DNA of 64,000 nt from Selenomonas sp. WCT3 (GTDB taxonomy: Bacteria; Bacillota; Negativicutes; Selenomonadales; Selenomonadaceae), in the NCBI GenBank assembly GCA_900100835.1, contig FNCM01000013.1, positions 1 through 64,000 on the forward strand, given 5' to 3'. Within the stretch, counting starts at the first letter, position 1; each line of letters starts with the position of its first letter. Positions 33,588-42,636 of the stretch are shown piece after piece. A program made the translations under genes and the position numbers. Below the pieces are notes generated by a model. That model had not been told where the DNA came from, did not search any database, and was given only the letters and a program-made list of their open reading frames with translations.

Positions 33588-34798
33588 AATCCCGTCAAAT
33601 AAGCTTTTCCCCTCCTGACATTACGGAGGAAGAAATCAAGGAAGTTGCCGAAGCTCTGCGTTCCGGCTGGATAACCACAGGCCCTAGAACAAAGAAGCTG
33701 GAGGCACAAATCGCAGACTACTGCCATACGAGCAAGGCAGTCTGCTTGAACTCCGCAACCGCAGCACTTGAGCTAACGTTGCGCGTGCTCGGCATCGGAA
33801 AAGGGGATGAAGTAATCACCAGCGCCTATACCTACACGGCATCAGCCAGCGTCATTGACCATGTGGGGGCAAAAATCGTATTGGTAGATACCGCTAAAGA
33901 CAGCTGGGAAATGGATTATGATGCGCTGGAGAGAGCCATCACCGGGAAAACCAAGGCGATTATCCCCGTCGATTTGGGGGGTGTTCCCTGCGACTATGAC
34001 AAGCTAAAAGCCATTGTCGAGGCGAAAAAAGACCTATTCCAGCCGAATAACAAAATCCAGCAGGCCATGGGCAGGATTGCTATTACCGCAGATGCTGCCC
34101 ATGCCTTTGGAGCAAAATACAAAAGTCAGTCCATTGGTTCCGTAGCAGACTTTACGAGTTTCTCCTTTCATGCCGTGAAAAACTTCACCACAGCTGAAGG
34201 AGGTGCTGTAGTCTGGAAAGACATCGATGGGGTAGACAACGAGGAAATCTATCATCAGTATCAGCTCTTTAGTCTTCACGGGCAGTCAAAAGATGCCTTG
34301 GCCAAAACAAAACTTGGGGCCTGGGAATACGACATCAAAGGGCCGTGGTACAAATGCAATATGACCGATATCATGGCGGCAATTGGGCTCGTCCAGATGA
34401 AACGCTACCCGGCAATGCTGGAGCGGCGAAAAGAAATTATCGGCAAATATAATGAAGCATTCAAGGGGATGTCGATCCAGACACTAACGCATTATAGCGA
34501 AGACCATCAGAGTAGTGGGCACCTTTACTTAGTTCGTTTGCTGGGATTAGGAGAGGCAGAACGAAATGCTTTCATCACTAAGATGGCAGAGCGTGGTGTT
34601 GCCACGAATGTCCATTATAAACCATTACCGATGCATACGGCATACAAGAATCTGGGTTTTGATATACAAAACTATCCGAATGCCTATGAGCAATATAAAA
34701 ATGAAGTCACACTGCCACTGCATACCAAGTTGACGGATAAAGATGTGAACTACATTATTGAGAATTTCAAAGAAGTATATCAGGAAGTGAATGCATGA
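33584..34798 (+). CDS. DegT/DnrJ/EryC1 sugar aminotransferase (PglE/ArnB-like)
   Basis: 404 aa PLP enzyme. The start has the family FSPPDITEEEIKEVAEALRS, and the PLP lysine lies in SFHAVKNFTTAEGGAV. The N-terminal TGPRTKKLEAQIADYC and the CLNSATAALELTLR patch are typical. With the preceding 4,6-dehydratase it should form UDP-4-amino-4,6-dideoxy-GlcNAc. No N-acetyltransferase of the PglD type is in the window, so the amino group may stay free or be modified by an enzyme encoded elsewhere. The gene overlaps both neighbours by 4 bases (ATGA). Confidence 0.88.
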   Translation: MKSRQISFSPPDITEEEIKEVAEALRSGWITTGPRTKKLEAQIADYCHTSKAVCLNSATAALELTLRVLGIGKGDEVITSAYTYTASASVIDHVGAKIVLVDTAKDSWEMDYDALERAITGKTKAIIPVDLGGVPCDYDKLKAIVEAKKDLFQPNNKIQQAMGRIAITADAAHAFGAKYKSQSIGSVADFTSFSFHAVKNFTTAEGGAVVWKDIDGVDNEEIYHQYQLFSLHGQSKDALAKTKLGAWEYDIKGPWYKCNMTDIMAAIGLVQMKRYPAMLERRKEIIGKYNEAFKGMSIQTLTHYSEDHQSSGHLYLVRLLGLGEAERNAFITKMAERGVATNVHYKPLPMHTAYKNLGFDIQNYPNAYEQYKNEVTLPLHTKLTDKDVNYIIENFKEVYQEVNA

Positions 34799-35478
34799 TT
34801 CTGCGCAAATGGGAAGACCTGCCGGCAGAGATGAAAAATGAACTGGTACGCCCCTATTATGAGTATTTGGCAAAACATAAAATGACACTGGCAATGAAGT
34901 TTTTGCTGGATAAAATACTCGCGGCGATTCTATTGCTGGTTTTATCCCCTGTATTTTTTATAGTAGCGATTTGGATTAAAACGGATTCGCCTGGTGAAGT
35001 GTTCTTCCGCCAAGAGCGTATAACCCGCTATGGGAAGAAGTTTCGCATATACAAGTTTCGTACCATGGTAAAGAATGCAGAGGCTTTGGGTAGTCAGGTA
35101 ACAACCAACGCAGATATGCGTGTAACAAAAGTCGGTAAGAAAATCAGAGCTTGCCGATTGGACGAAATCCCGCAGCTCATAAACATTCTAAAGGGAGAAA
35201 TGAGTTTTGTGGGTACGCGGCCGGAGGTGCCAAGATACGTGAAGTACTATACCGATGAAATGTATGCAACTTTGCTACTTCCTGCGGGAGTGACCAGTGA
35301 GGCAAGCATCGAGTATAAAGACGAAGAACGACTTCTAGCAGAAGCAGATAATGCAGATGAAGTCTACATGGCAAAAGTGCTGCCGGAGAAAATGCGTTGG
35401 AATTATCGAGGCATCAAAAAGCAGGGGATTTTTGAGGATTTAAAGATAATGCTTAGAACAGTGGGGGCTGTGGTTTGA
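34795..35478 (+). CDS. Initiating undecaprenyl-phosphate sugar phosphotransferase (PglC/WcaJ-type domain)
   Basis: 227 aa, the short form with only the catalytic domain. A hydrophobic re-entrant helix (about 38-60, ending LSPVF) is followed by the GEVFFRQERITRYGKKF and YKFRTMV motifs. RLDEIPQLINILKGEMSFVG contains the Asp-Glu catalytic pair, then GTRPEVP. It loads the first sugar phosphate onto the lipid carrier at the inner membrane. Gene order suggests the 4-amino sugar made by the two genes before it is the donor. Confidence 0.9.
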   Translation: MILRKWEDLPAEMKNELVRPYYEYLAKHKMTLAMKFLLDKILAAILLLVLSPVFFIVAIWIKTDSPGEVFFRQERITRYGKKFRIYKFRTMVKNAEALGSQVTTNADMRVTKVGKKIRACRLDEIPQLINILKGEMSFVGTRPEVPRYVKYYTDEMYATLLLPAGVTSEASIEYKDEERLLAEADNADEVYMAKVLPEKMRWNYRGIKKQGIFEDLKIMLRTVGAVV

Positions 35479-36458
35479 AAGTTAGTATAAGCGTTGTAGC
35501 ATTGAATGAAGAAAAATATTTGCCGACTATACTACAGGATATAGTGAATCAAACGTATTCACATGAAGATATGGAAATCTTATTGGTAGATAGTATATCG
35601 CAAGATAGAACAAAAGAAATAATGATGGAGTTTGCGGAAAAATATCAAGATGAATTTTGGCAGATAAAAGTGCTTGATAACGTAGGTAGGAGATTGGCAA
35701 ATGGCTGGAATACTGCGCTAAGAGCATATGAGGGTGAAATTATTGTTCGCGTAGATGCACACGCACATATTCCAGACGAATTTATTGCTAAGAATATAGA
35801 GCGATTAAAAAAAGGTGAATATGTATGTGGGGGGAGAAGGCCAAGTATTGCAGAGGATGACTCATTCTCTGCAAAGTTATTATTAGCGGCAGAAAGTGCT
35901 GTGTTTGGTAGTGGCATATCTCCTTTTCGTAATAGCGAGAAAAGCGGGTATGTAAAGTCTATATTCCATGGAGCTTATCGCCGGGAGATTTTTGAGGCGA
36001 TTGGTTTTTTTGACGAACGTTTGGGGCGCACAGAAGATAATGATATTCATCAAAGAATCAGGGCGGCAGGATATAAGATTTTTATGGATAAGGATATCGT
36101 TTCTTATCAGTATGTAAGACCAACCTTGGGGAAAATGCTTAGACAGAAGTACATGAATGGTTATTGGATTGGAAGAACAATTTATGTTAATCCGAAATGT
36201 TTAAGTATATATTATTTTATGCCGCTGATATTTGTGTTGTCGCTGCTTGTAGCATGTGCGTTATATGTAAATAGATGTCCGGAATTGCTGATTGCAATAT
36301 TAACGGGGTATAGTGTTACTGCAGTATTTGTGGCAGTTGTAACAGTGAATAAATACCGAGGCGATATAAGGTATTTGTTGATAGTTATTGTTTGCATGAT
36401 GATACATGTAAGTTATGGAATTGGTACATTACGTGGGATATTATCATTGAAAAGGTGA
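35475..36458 (+). CDS. Glycosyltransferase family 2, membrane-anchored
   Basis: 327 aa from a TTG start overlapping the previous stop by 4 bases. The GT-A fold begins ISVVALNEEKYLPTIL, with LLVDSISQDRT (the first Asp) and VRVDAHAHIP as the D-x-D-like metal site. GRTEDNDIHQRIRAAG (about 193) contains the catalytic ED motif. Two or three membrane helices end the protein (about 243-325), as in ExoA-type transferases. It probably adds the second sugar. From here on the DNA becomes markedly A+T-rich. Confidence 0.85.
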   Translation: MKVSISVVALNEEKYLPTILQDIVNQTYSHEDMEILLVDSISQDRTKEIMMEFAEKYQDEFWQIKVLDNVGRRLANGWNTALRAYEGEIIVRVDAHAHIPDEFIAKNIERLKKGEYVCGGRRPSIAEDDSFSAKLLLAAESAVFGSGISPFRNSEKSGYVKSIFHGAYRREIFEAIGFFDERLGRTEDNDIHQRIRAAGYKIFMDKDIVSYQYVRPTLGKMLRQKYMNGYWIGRTIYVNPKCLSIYYFMPLIFVLSLLVACALYVNRCPELLIAILTGYSVTAVFVAVVTVNKYRGDIRYLLIVIVCMMIHVSYGIGTLRGILSLKR

Positions 36459-36740
36459 GACGAATATTGTAACGTGAATATATTTGATTGGTCATGTCAA
36501 AAAATATCAAATATATTAAAAAAATAGATAAGAGATAGATAAGATCTTGATGACGATTGGTGGGGGAGAGATGTTATATGAAAGTAGTAGATGATTAAAA
36601 TAAGCTAGACAATATAAAGCTTTTAGATAAAAGATAAGACATGTTTGTTATAAAAGGTTCAGATGGATGTTTCGTTCTTAATCATATGACGAAAAATGAT
36701 GTTGTAATTTTGAGGGCTATTAATATTAAGGAGGGAGAAG
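36459..36740. other. A+T-rich gap in the exopolysaccharide cassette
   Basis: 282 bases without a convincing gene. A 46-codon frame (36641-36781) lacks a ribosome-binding site and runs into the next gene. The gap breaks an otherwise tightly packed operon exactly where A+T content rises, which may mark the edge of an acquired cassette. Confidence 0.4.
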
Positions 36741-37565
36741 ATGATGAGTATGGAGGAGAAAATGCTTTCTATATATGTTAGTTCATATGATGGAGCGGAG
36801 GATTTATGGCAGACTTTCTTTGATATCTTTTTTACGTATTGGAGAGAGTGTGAGTATGATATATATTTGATTAATAATGAAAAAAAATTTAAGTATGAAA
36901 AAAAAGAAATAAAAACGGTACCGATGGTTATTCATACCGGAGTGGAAATAAATTGGTTTTATAGAACAATACAATCTTTAAAGAAAATAAAAACAAAATA
37001 TGTTCTGTTTATGTTGGAAGATTATTATTATAGCCGAAAACAATACAATGAAGAGTATGAAAAAATAATAAGTTTTATGGAAGAACATAATGCATGGTTT
37101 TATCAATTGACAAATAAACCTGAAATAAAAATGAAAATAAACGGCGTAGTAAAAATAGCGAATGATATTAATTATCCTGTTAATTTACAACCGGCAGTAT
37201 GGAATCGGGAAAAGTTGATAAAAGTATTAGAGGAGATAGATGGAGTAACACCATGGGATTTTGAACTTTATTTTAAAAAAAATAGTGAAGTTGGTGATGG
37301 TTCATATATACCTGGAGCTTATTATGATGATCGGGATATTATGGGATATAAAAACGGTGTGTTAAGAGGGCGCTGGATAAGATCAACGATTGAGTTTTAT
37401 AAAAAGAGAGGGATAAAAATATATACAGGAGAGCGCGAGCGATTATCGCGGTGGAAGGAATTTAAGTTTTGGTGTGCGGGAAAGATGAGTACCAAATTAT
37501 CAGCAAAAGAAAAAAGGGTTATAAAGCGGCTCCTTTCAATCATAAAGTTTAAATATTTGGAGTGA
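36741..37565 (+). CDS. Probable glycosyltransferase of the exopolysaccharide locus
   Basis: 274 aa. No family was recognised with confidence. The N-terminus (LSIYVSSYDGAEDLW) and the central strand KYVLFMLEDYYYSR are reminiscent of GT-A glycosyltransferases, with the LED patch in place of D-x-D. NLQPAVWNREKL and TPWDFELYF also recall capsule glycosyltransferase-like proteins. There are no membrane helices; the C-terminus is very basic, as in peripheral membrane enzymes. The ribosome-binding site is AAGGAGGGAG. The position between transferase genes supports the role. Confidence 0.5.
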   Translation: MMSMEEKMLSIYVSSYDGAEDLWQTFFDIFFTYWRECEYDIYLINNEKKFKYEKKEIKTVPMVIHTGVEINWFYRTIQSLKKIKTKYVLFMLEDYYYSRKQYNEEYEKIISFMEEHNAWFYQLTNKPEIKMKINGVVKIANDINYPVNLQPAVWNREKLIKVLEEIDGVTPWDFELYFKKNSEVGDGSYIPGAYYDDRDIMGYKNGVLRGRWIRSTIEFYKKRGIKIYTGERERLSRWKEFKFWCAGKMSTKLSAKEKRVIKRLLSIIKFKYLE

Positions 37566-37572
37566 AAATATA

Positions 37573-38607
37573 ATGGATGTATTTAAAAATAAAACATTGT
37601 TAATAACGGGTGGCACTGGAAGCTTCGGAAATGCTGTGTTAAAAAGATTTTTAAAAACAGATATAAAAGAAATAAGGATTTTTTCGCGAGATGAATTGAA
37701 ACAAGATGATATGCGACATAAATATCAAAGAGAATATCCAGAGTATAGTGATAAAATTAAGTTTTATATAGGCGATGTTAGAGATATAAATTCTGTGAGA
37801 AATGCAATGCATAATGTCGATTACATTTTTCATGCCGCGGCACTGAAACAGGTGCCATCATGTGAGTTTTTTCCATTAGAAGCAGTTAAAACGAATGTGA
37901 TAGGTACAGATAATGTGCTAACAGCGGCAATAGAATATAAGGTGAGAAAGGTAGTATGTTTGTCTACAGATAAAGCGGCATATCCAGTGAATGCAATGGG
38001 GACCTCAAAGGCGATGATGGAGAAAGTCATTGTTGCAAAGAGTAGGACGGTGGATCCTGAAAAAACAAGTATTATGTGTACTCGATATGGGAATGTAATG
38101 TGTTCTAGAGGAAGTGTTATTCCTTTGTTTATTAAGCAGATACAAGAAAATAAGCCATTGACGATAACATCCCCAACTATGACGAGATTTATTATGTCTT
38201 TAGATGAGGCTGTTGATCTTGTCATTTTCGCTTTTAAGAATGGTTCATCTGGTGATATTTTTGTGCAAAAAGCATCTGCGACAACTATTCGAGTTTTAGC
38301 AGATGCTATAAAAAAATTATTTAGATATGAAAAAAATGATAAGATTATTGGAATTCGACATGGTGAAAAAACATATGAAACATTATTGACAAATGAAGAG
38401 TGTACAAAGGCAATTGATATGGGGGATTTTTATAGAGTCCCTTGTGATAAAAGAGATTTGAACTATGATAATTATTATTCGAAAGGAGTGATGCGTAATG
38501 GTCTTACGGAATTTAATAGTAATAATACAAGACTGTTGACAGTAAAAGAGACAATGGATAAATTAATGTCTATATCAGAGATATCGGAAAAAATAAAAGG
38601 GATTTAA
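37573..38607 (+). CDS. UDP-GlcNAc inverting 4,6-dehydratase/5-epimerase (CapE/FnlA/WbjB family)
   Basis: 344 aa soluble SDR enzyme. The nucleotide site is TGGTGSFGNAV (residues 12-22). The family marker FSRDELKQDDMR, the AALKQVPSCEF loop, STDKAAYPVNAMGTSK with the M-x3-K catalytic pair, and CTRYGNVMCSRGSVIP are all present. It converts UDP-GlcNAc to the 4-keto-6-deoxy-L-arabino-hexose intermediate used for L-FucNAc, L-RhaNAc or L-QuiNAc. The next gene, overlapping by one base, is its reductase partner. It is distinct from the membrane dehydratase at 31743, so two different amino-deoxysugars are made. Confidence 0.88.
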   Translation: MDVFKNKTLLITGGTGSFGNAVLKRFLKTDIKEIRIFSRDELKQDDMRHKYQREYPEYSDKIKFYIGDVRDINSVRNAMHNVDYIFHAAALKQVPSCEFFPLEAVKTNVIGTDNVLTAAIEYKVRKVVCLSTDKAAYPVNAMGTSKAMMEKVIVAKSRTVDPEKTSIMCTRYGNVMCSRGSVIPLFIKQIQENKPLTITSPTMTRFIMSLDEAVDLVIFAFKNGSSGDIFVQKASATTIRVLADAIKKLFRYEKNDKIIGIRHGEKTYETLLTNEECTKAIDMGDFYRVPCDKRDLNYDNYYSKGVMRNGLTEFNSNNTRLLTVKETMDKLMSISEISEKIKGI

Positions 38608-39326
38608 TGATGAATATATTGATAACAGGAAAAAATGGCTTCATAGCTAAAAATTTATTGGAAACGCTAAGCGGTCAGCATAATGTTATGTCGATATCGC
38701 ACAATGAATCAGAAGAATGTCTATATAGATGCTGCTCGAAGTGTGATGTGATTTATCATTTGGCAGCGGTTCAACGAAGTGAAAATGAAGAAGATTTTGT
38801 GAATGGAAATATTATATATACAAAAAAAATAATAGAAGCGATAGAAAAAAGCAAAAATCACGTGCCAGTTATTTTTTCGTCATCAACTGGGATAGAAAAC
38901 AACAATATTTTCGCAAAAACAAAATTAGAAGCGGAAAAAATTTTGCGAGAATATGGGAAGAAATATGAAAAAAATATTGTTGTATTTAAATTAAATAATA
39001 TATATGGAAAGTACGGAAAGCCGGATTTCAATAATGTGATAGCAACGTTCTGTAATAATGTTGCAAAATCAAGGCCTATACTTATACATAATCCTGCAAC
39101 AATATTGAAATTGACGTATATCGATGATTTAATGAAAGATTTTATATATATATTAAATGATATAGATAATTATAATGATAGATATGATGAATATATACTT
39201 CCGTCAAACATTATAGAAAAAACGTTAGGGGATATCGTTAAAACAATTGGGGATGTTTGTAATGGAAAGGTGTATGATGAGTTTTCAGAAAGGATACAAA
39301 AAACATTAATGTCTTATTATAAATGA
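38607..39326 (+). CDS. CapF-like NAD(P)-dependent reductase lacking the cupin domain
   Basis: 239 aa. It follows the N-terminal SDR half of CapF: ILITGKNGFIAKNLLETL (residues 4-21), DVIYHLAAVQR, FSSSTGIE, FAKTKLEAEKILREY, NIYGKYGKPDFNNVIATFC and TYIDDLMKDF. CapF proteins are about 370 aa, with a C-terminal cupin that epimerises C3 before the SDR half reduces C4. Here the protein stops where the cupin should begin, and no cupin coding remnant follows. Without that step the expected product is an L-rhamno rather than L-talo sugar. No CapG-type 2-epimerase is in the locus. Confidence 0.8.
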   Translation: MMNILITGKNGFIAKNLLETLSGQHNVMSISHNESEECLYRCCSKCDVIYHLAAVQRSENEEDFVNGNIIYTKKIIEAIEKSKNHVPVIFSSSTGIENNNIFAKTKLEAEKILREYGKKYEKNIVVFKLNNIYGKYGKPDFNNVIATFCNNVAKSRPILIHNPATILKLTYIDDLMKDFIYILNDIDNYNDRYDEYILPSNIIEKTLGDIVKTIGDVCNGKVYDEFSERIQKTLMSYYK

Positions 39327-39345
39327 GTTTTGTGGGGTAATAGAT

Positions 39346-40206
39346 ATGAATCAGAGTATGATTGGAATAGTTATTTTAAATTATAATACGTGGGATTTGT
39401 CAATTAAATGTATTAAAAGTATAAAAAATCATACTGATGATTTATCGATAAGGATATATTTGGTGGATAATTGCTCGACACATGTTCCTACAAGTTCTGA
39501 GTTGGCGTTTATACGAGAAAATGGGGTGTTTATAAAAGCTCCGAAGAATAATGGATATTCTGCAGGAAATAATCTTGGACTAAAACGAGCTATAGATGAT
39601 AATTGTGACTATGTGATGATCGTAAACACAGATGTAGAGTTTTGTGATGATTCGATAAAAGTGATGAAACTTTTTTTAGAAAATAATGATGCGGGAATTG
39701 TAGGTCCGCAAATATATAACAAAGAAAATGAGTTCATGCCGATTTACATGGTGAACAAATTGACAGCGATTGGGAAAATAAAGAATATTTTTTTAAAGAC
39801 TCCGGTAAGAATATTTTTTCGAGAGTTCGAAAGAAAATTTATTTGCAAAAATGAGTTAGAAGCACCTTTGCATGTTTTTTCAGTTAGTGGATGTTGTTTT
39901 ATGATAGATAAATATTGTGCCCAAAATATATATCCGTTAGATGAAAAAACTTTTTTGTATGAGGAAGAATATATATTAGGCATCATCTTAGAGAAAAAGG
40001 ATATTAAAGCGTTCGTCATTCCGAATACGCATGTTATACATGCACATGGAAAATCAACTGAGCAAAATCCATTACGTTCATATCAATACTTTATCGAAAG
40101 CGAGCAGTATTATTTAAAAGAATATCTACATTCTGGGATGATTTGTAGATATATAATTTATTCGATAAGAATGATTGTTAAGTTTTTTAGACTTTTGAGA
40201 TTATAA
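39346..40206 (+). CDS. Glycosyltransferase family 2 (rhamnosyltransferase-like)
   Basis: 286 aa. The GT-A start IGIVILNYNTWDLSIKCI is followed by YLVDNCST, then NNGYSAGNNLGL, which is typical of WbbL-type rhamnosyltransferases. The metal site is VMIVNTDVEF. SGCCFMIDK and FLYEEEYIL are the late acceptor-site motifs. A C-terminal basic-hydrophobic helix could bind the membrane. An L-rhamnose-like donor would suit the L-RhaNAc sugar predicted from the two preceding genes. It starts 19 bases after the CapF-like gene. Confidence 0.85.
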   Translation: MNQSMIGIVILNYNTWDLSIKCIKSIKNHTDDLSIRIYLVDNCSTHVPTSSELAFIRENGVFIKAPKNNGYSAGNNLGLKRAIDDNCDYVMIVNTDVEFCDDSIKVMKLFLENNDAGIVGPQIYNKENEFMPIYMVNKLTAIGKIKNIFLKTPVRIFFREFERKFICKNELEAPLHVFSVSGCCFMIDKYCAQNIYPLDEKTFLYEEEYILGIILEKKDIKAFVIPNTHVIHAHGKSTEQNPLRSYQYFIESEQYYLKEYLHSGMICRYIIYSIRMIVKFFRLLRL

Positions 40207-40219
40207 AGGTGACTTTATT

Positions 40220-41341
40220 ATGATTAAAGGGTTGTTTATTTTATATGATTTTTCGACCAGAAATATTGATATTTCGAGTGGTATATCAAAAAAAATATAT
40301 GCACAAAAAGAAGTTTTAGAAAGTTTACCTTGCAAGATGGAGTTTTATAATCCCTATGAATATAAAATGGATAATATTATATTTAGAGTTTGTAGGAGGT
40401 TGCCTCTGTGGGGGTATTTAAATAAACCTGTAGTAGAGTGTGATTATCAAGAATATGATTTTGTATATATACGAAAACCATGGCTGATGGATGTCGATAC
40501 ATTGTTCCTTTTGCGAAAAATAAAAAAAGAAAATAATAAAATAATTATTATAATGGAATTACCAACATATCCGTATGATTATGAAATGGAAAAAATAAGT
40601 ATGTATCCTTTGTTAGTGAAAGATAAAATATATCGACATTTGTTAAAAAAATATGTAGACAGGATAGTTACATATTCTGAAGACAAGTCGATATGGGGGA
40701 TAAAGACTATTTGCATAAGTAATGGTGTGAAAATGGATGAGAGGCTAGATGAATTTACAGAAAATGATGAAGTGAACATTATCGCAGTATCTAATTTGGC
40801 GTTTTGGCATGGGTATGATAGAGCGATAGAGGGGTTAAATAACTATTACTCATCAGGTGGAAAAGAGAATATAATTTTACATATTGTTGGTACGGGAAAT
40901 GAATTAAAAAAACTAAAAAGGATAGTTGATAAATATAATTTGGGCGATAAAGTTATATTTTATGGGCGTAAATCTAAGGATGAGTTGATAGAATTATATA
41001 AAATATGCAAAATTGGAATGGATAGCTTAGGCAGGCATAGATCTAAAGTGTATTATAATTCTTCCTTGAAAAGTAAGGAATATCTTATGAAGGGGCTGCT
41101 CGTTGTATCTGCAGTGAAAAATGAGTTGGATTATGAAGAAAATTACCCTTATTATTTAAGGATACCAGCAAATGATGTTCCGGTGGACTATAATAAAATT
41201 TTAAGCTTTTATCATAAAATTTATGATTTTGATAAAGAAGAGAACATAAGAAGAAAAATAATTAAATTCGGAATAAAAACATTCTCAATGGAAAAAGCCA
41301 TGAAATCTCTTATGAGATATTTAAGATGTATGAAATTATAG
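40220..41341 (+). CDS. Glycosyltransferase, GT4/GT1 (GT-B) type
   Basis: 373 aa. The C-terminal half has the GT-B signs: NIIAVSNLAFWHGYDRAIEG (about 191-210), LHIVGTGNELKKLKRI, YNLGDKVIFYGRKSKDEL and a late GMDSLGRHR patch where GT4 enzymes bind the donor. No membrane helix is present. It lies 13 bases after the previous gene and overlaps the start region of the polymerase gene. Confidence 0.8.
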   Translation: MIKGLFILYDFSTRNIDISSGISKKIYAQKEVLESLPCKMEFYNPYEYKMDNIIFRVCRRLPLWGYLNKPVVECDYQEYDFVYIRKPWLMDVDTLFLLRKIKKENNKIIIIMELPTYPYDYEMEKISMYPLLVKDKIYRHLLKKYVDRIVTYSEDKSIWGIKTICISNGVKMDERLDEFTENDEVNIIAVSNLAFWHGYDRAIEGLNNYYSSGGKENIILHIVGTGNELKKLKRIVDKYNLGDKVIFYGRKSKDELIELYKICKIGMDSLGRHRSKVYYNSSLKSKEYLMKGLLVVSAVKNELDYEENYPYYLRIPANDVPVDYNKILSFYHKIYDFDKEENIRRKIIKFGIKTFSMEKAMKSLMRYLRCMKL

Positions 41342-41349
41342 GTGAAAAA

Positions 41350-42636
41350 ATGATACCGATTTGCATTGGATTGATAGCGGCTATGACCGTGATTATGTAT
41401 ATATATTATAAAAAAGTATACAATGTTGCATTCCTGTTTAGTGGATTTTGGTTAGTTATAGTACTGATGTCATCGCTAAATTTATATGATGTTTTTATTT
41501 CGAACGATTATGTATATGAATTAATTACATTGGGAGTGGCTTTTTTTGATTTTGGTTTTTTGGTTTCTCAGAAAATAAGAATTAAGAACGTGTTTAATAT
41601 TAATGAGGAGGAGATAGACCAAAGAAAATATCTTGTATGTGTATGCATATGTTTGATAGCTATATCCCCAGATTTACAAATGTTGCTTTTCTTTTTTGAA
41701 AATGGGTTTGATATTAATTATATATATTATATAGTTGCGATGAATTCGTATGGGGATACTGACAGTGTAGTAACACAATTTGGCACCGCTTGGCAACAAA
41801 TATTGTCGACATATATTGGATATCCGTTGCAATATTTATTGATCGCAAGCGGAATTTGTAAGGGACTTAAAGAAGGTAATAAGAAATATATTTTTATTTC
41901 TTTGACTTTTTTGATTGTAAGATTTTTAGTAGATATAAAACGTACAGTTTTAATTATGTTTTTCTTTATGGCATTATTTGTTATTCTTCTGTTACAGGAT
42001 AGAAAAAAGACAAATAGTGGTTTCTTTTGTGGCGTGCATAAGAAAAATATTATATATTTTTTCGTTTTTTTTGGCATATACATATTGATTTCAAATATGC
42101 GTAGTGGTGAAGAGGAAAATTTTTCACTGCTTGAGAATATATATTTTTATTACGCGGGATGCGTAAAATATTTTGATTTGCGTATAGCGAATATAGATTT
42201 TGCTGATAATACATATGGATTGTTTTCTTGCCGAGGGCTAATAGCTCCCTTTTTGGGAGTGCTAACAAAAATAATGGATGTTGATTTTCCTATATATGAA
42301 ATGGCTACAAAACAGTTAGCATTATTACATGGTACCGTTTATCAGATCGCACCTGGCCACTATTATAATTCATATGCGACTTGTTTTTGGGAATTTTATG
42401 TAGATGGCAAGGAGATAGGAGTAGCTATTGGATCGTTAATATATGGACTGCTGGGGGGCGTTTTTTTTCATTCATATATTGAACGAAGAACCTTACTATC
42501 TATATATAATCTTAGTTTTTTTATCTCCATCTATTTGTTATTTTCGATGTTGCAAATATCATCAATCATCAATTATTTAGTATGGCCGTTGTTATTTAAT
42601 GTGTTCATGTTTGAGAGAAAAGATAGAAATGGCTAG
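41350..42636 (+). CDS. Wzy-type oligosaccharide repeat-unit polymerase
   Basis: 428 aa from the ATG at 41350 (ATAGGTG upstream); an earlier in-frame ATG at 41326 overlaps the previous gene. Ten to twelve membrane segments with a large external loop (about 255-340) are typical of Wzy. SNMRSGEEENFS opens that loop and resembles the Arg-rich part of Wzy loops. It would join lipid-linked repeat units outside the inner membrane. Wzy sequences are too diverse for motif proof; topology and position between transferases and flippase carry the assignment. Confidence 0.8.
   Translation: MIPICIGLIAAMTVIMYIYYKKVYNVAFLFSGFWLVIVLMSSLNLYDVFISNDYVYELITLGVAFFDFGFLVSQKIRIKNVFNINEEEIDQRKYLVCVCICLIAISPDLQMLLFFFENGFDINYIYYIVAMNSYGDTDSVVTQFGTAWQQILSTYIGYPLQYLLIASGICKGLKEGNKKYIFISLTFLIVRFLVDIKRTVLIMFFFMALFVILLLQDRKKTNSGFFCGVHKKNIIYFFVFFGIYILISNMRSGEEENFSLLENIYFYYAGCVKYFDLRIANIDFADNTYGLFSCRGLIAPFLGVLTKIMDVDFPIYEMATKQLALLHGTVYQIAPGHYYNSYATCFWEFYVDGKEIGVAIGSLIYGLLGGVFFHSYIERRTLLSIYNLSFFISIYLLFSMLQISSIINYLVWPLLFNVFMFERKDRNG

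Noticed and set aside
36641..36781. 46-codon frame in the exopolysaccharide gap
   Set aside because: Weak start signal, overlaps the start of the next gene and matches nothing recognised.
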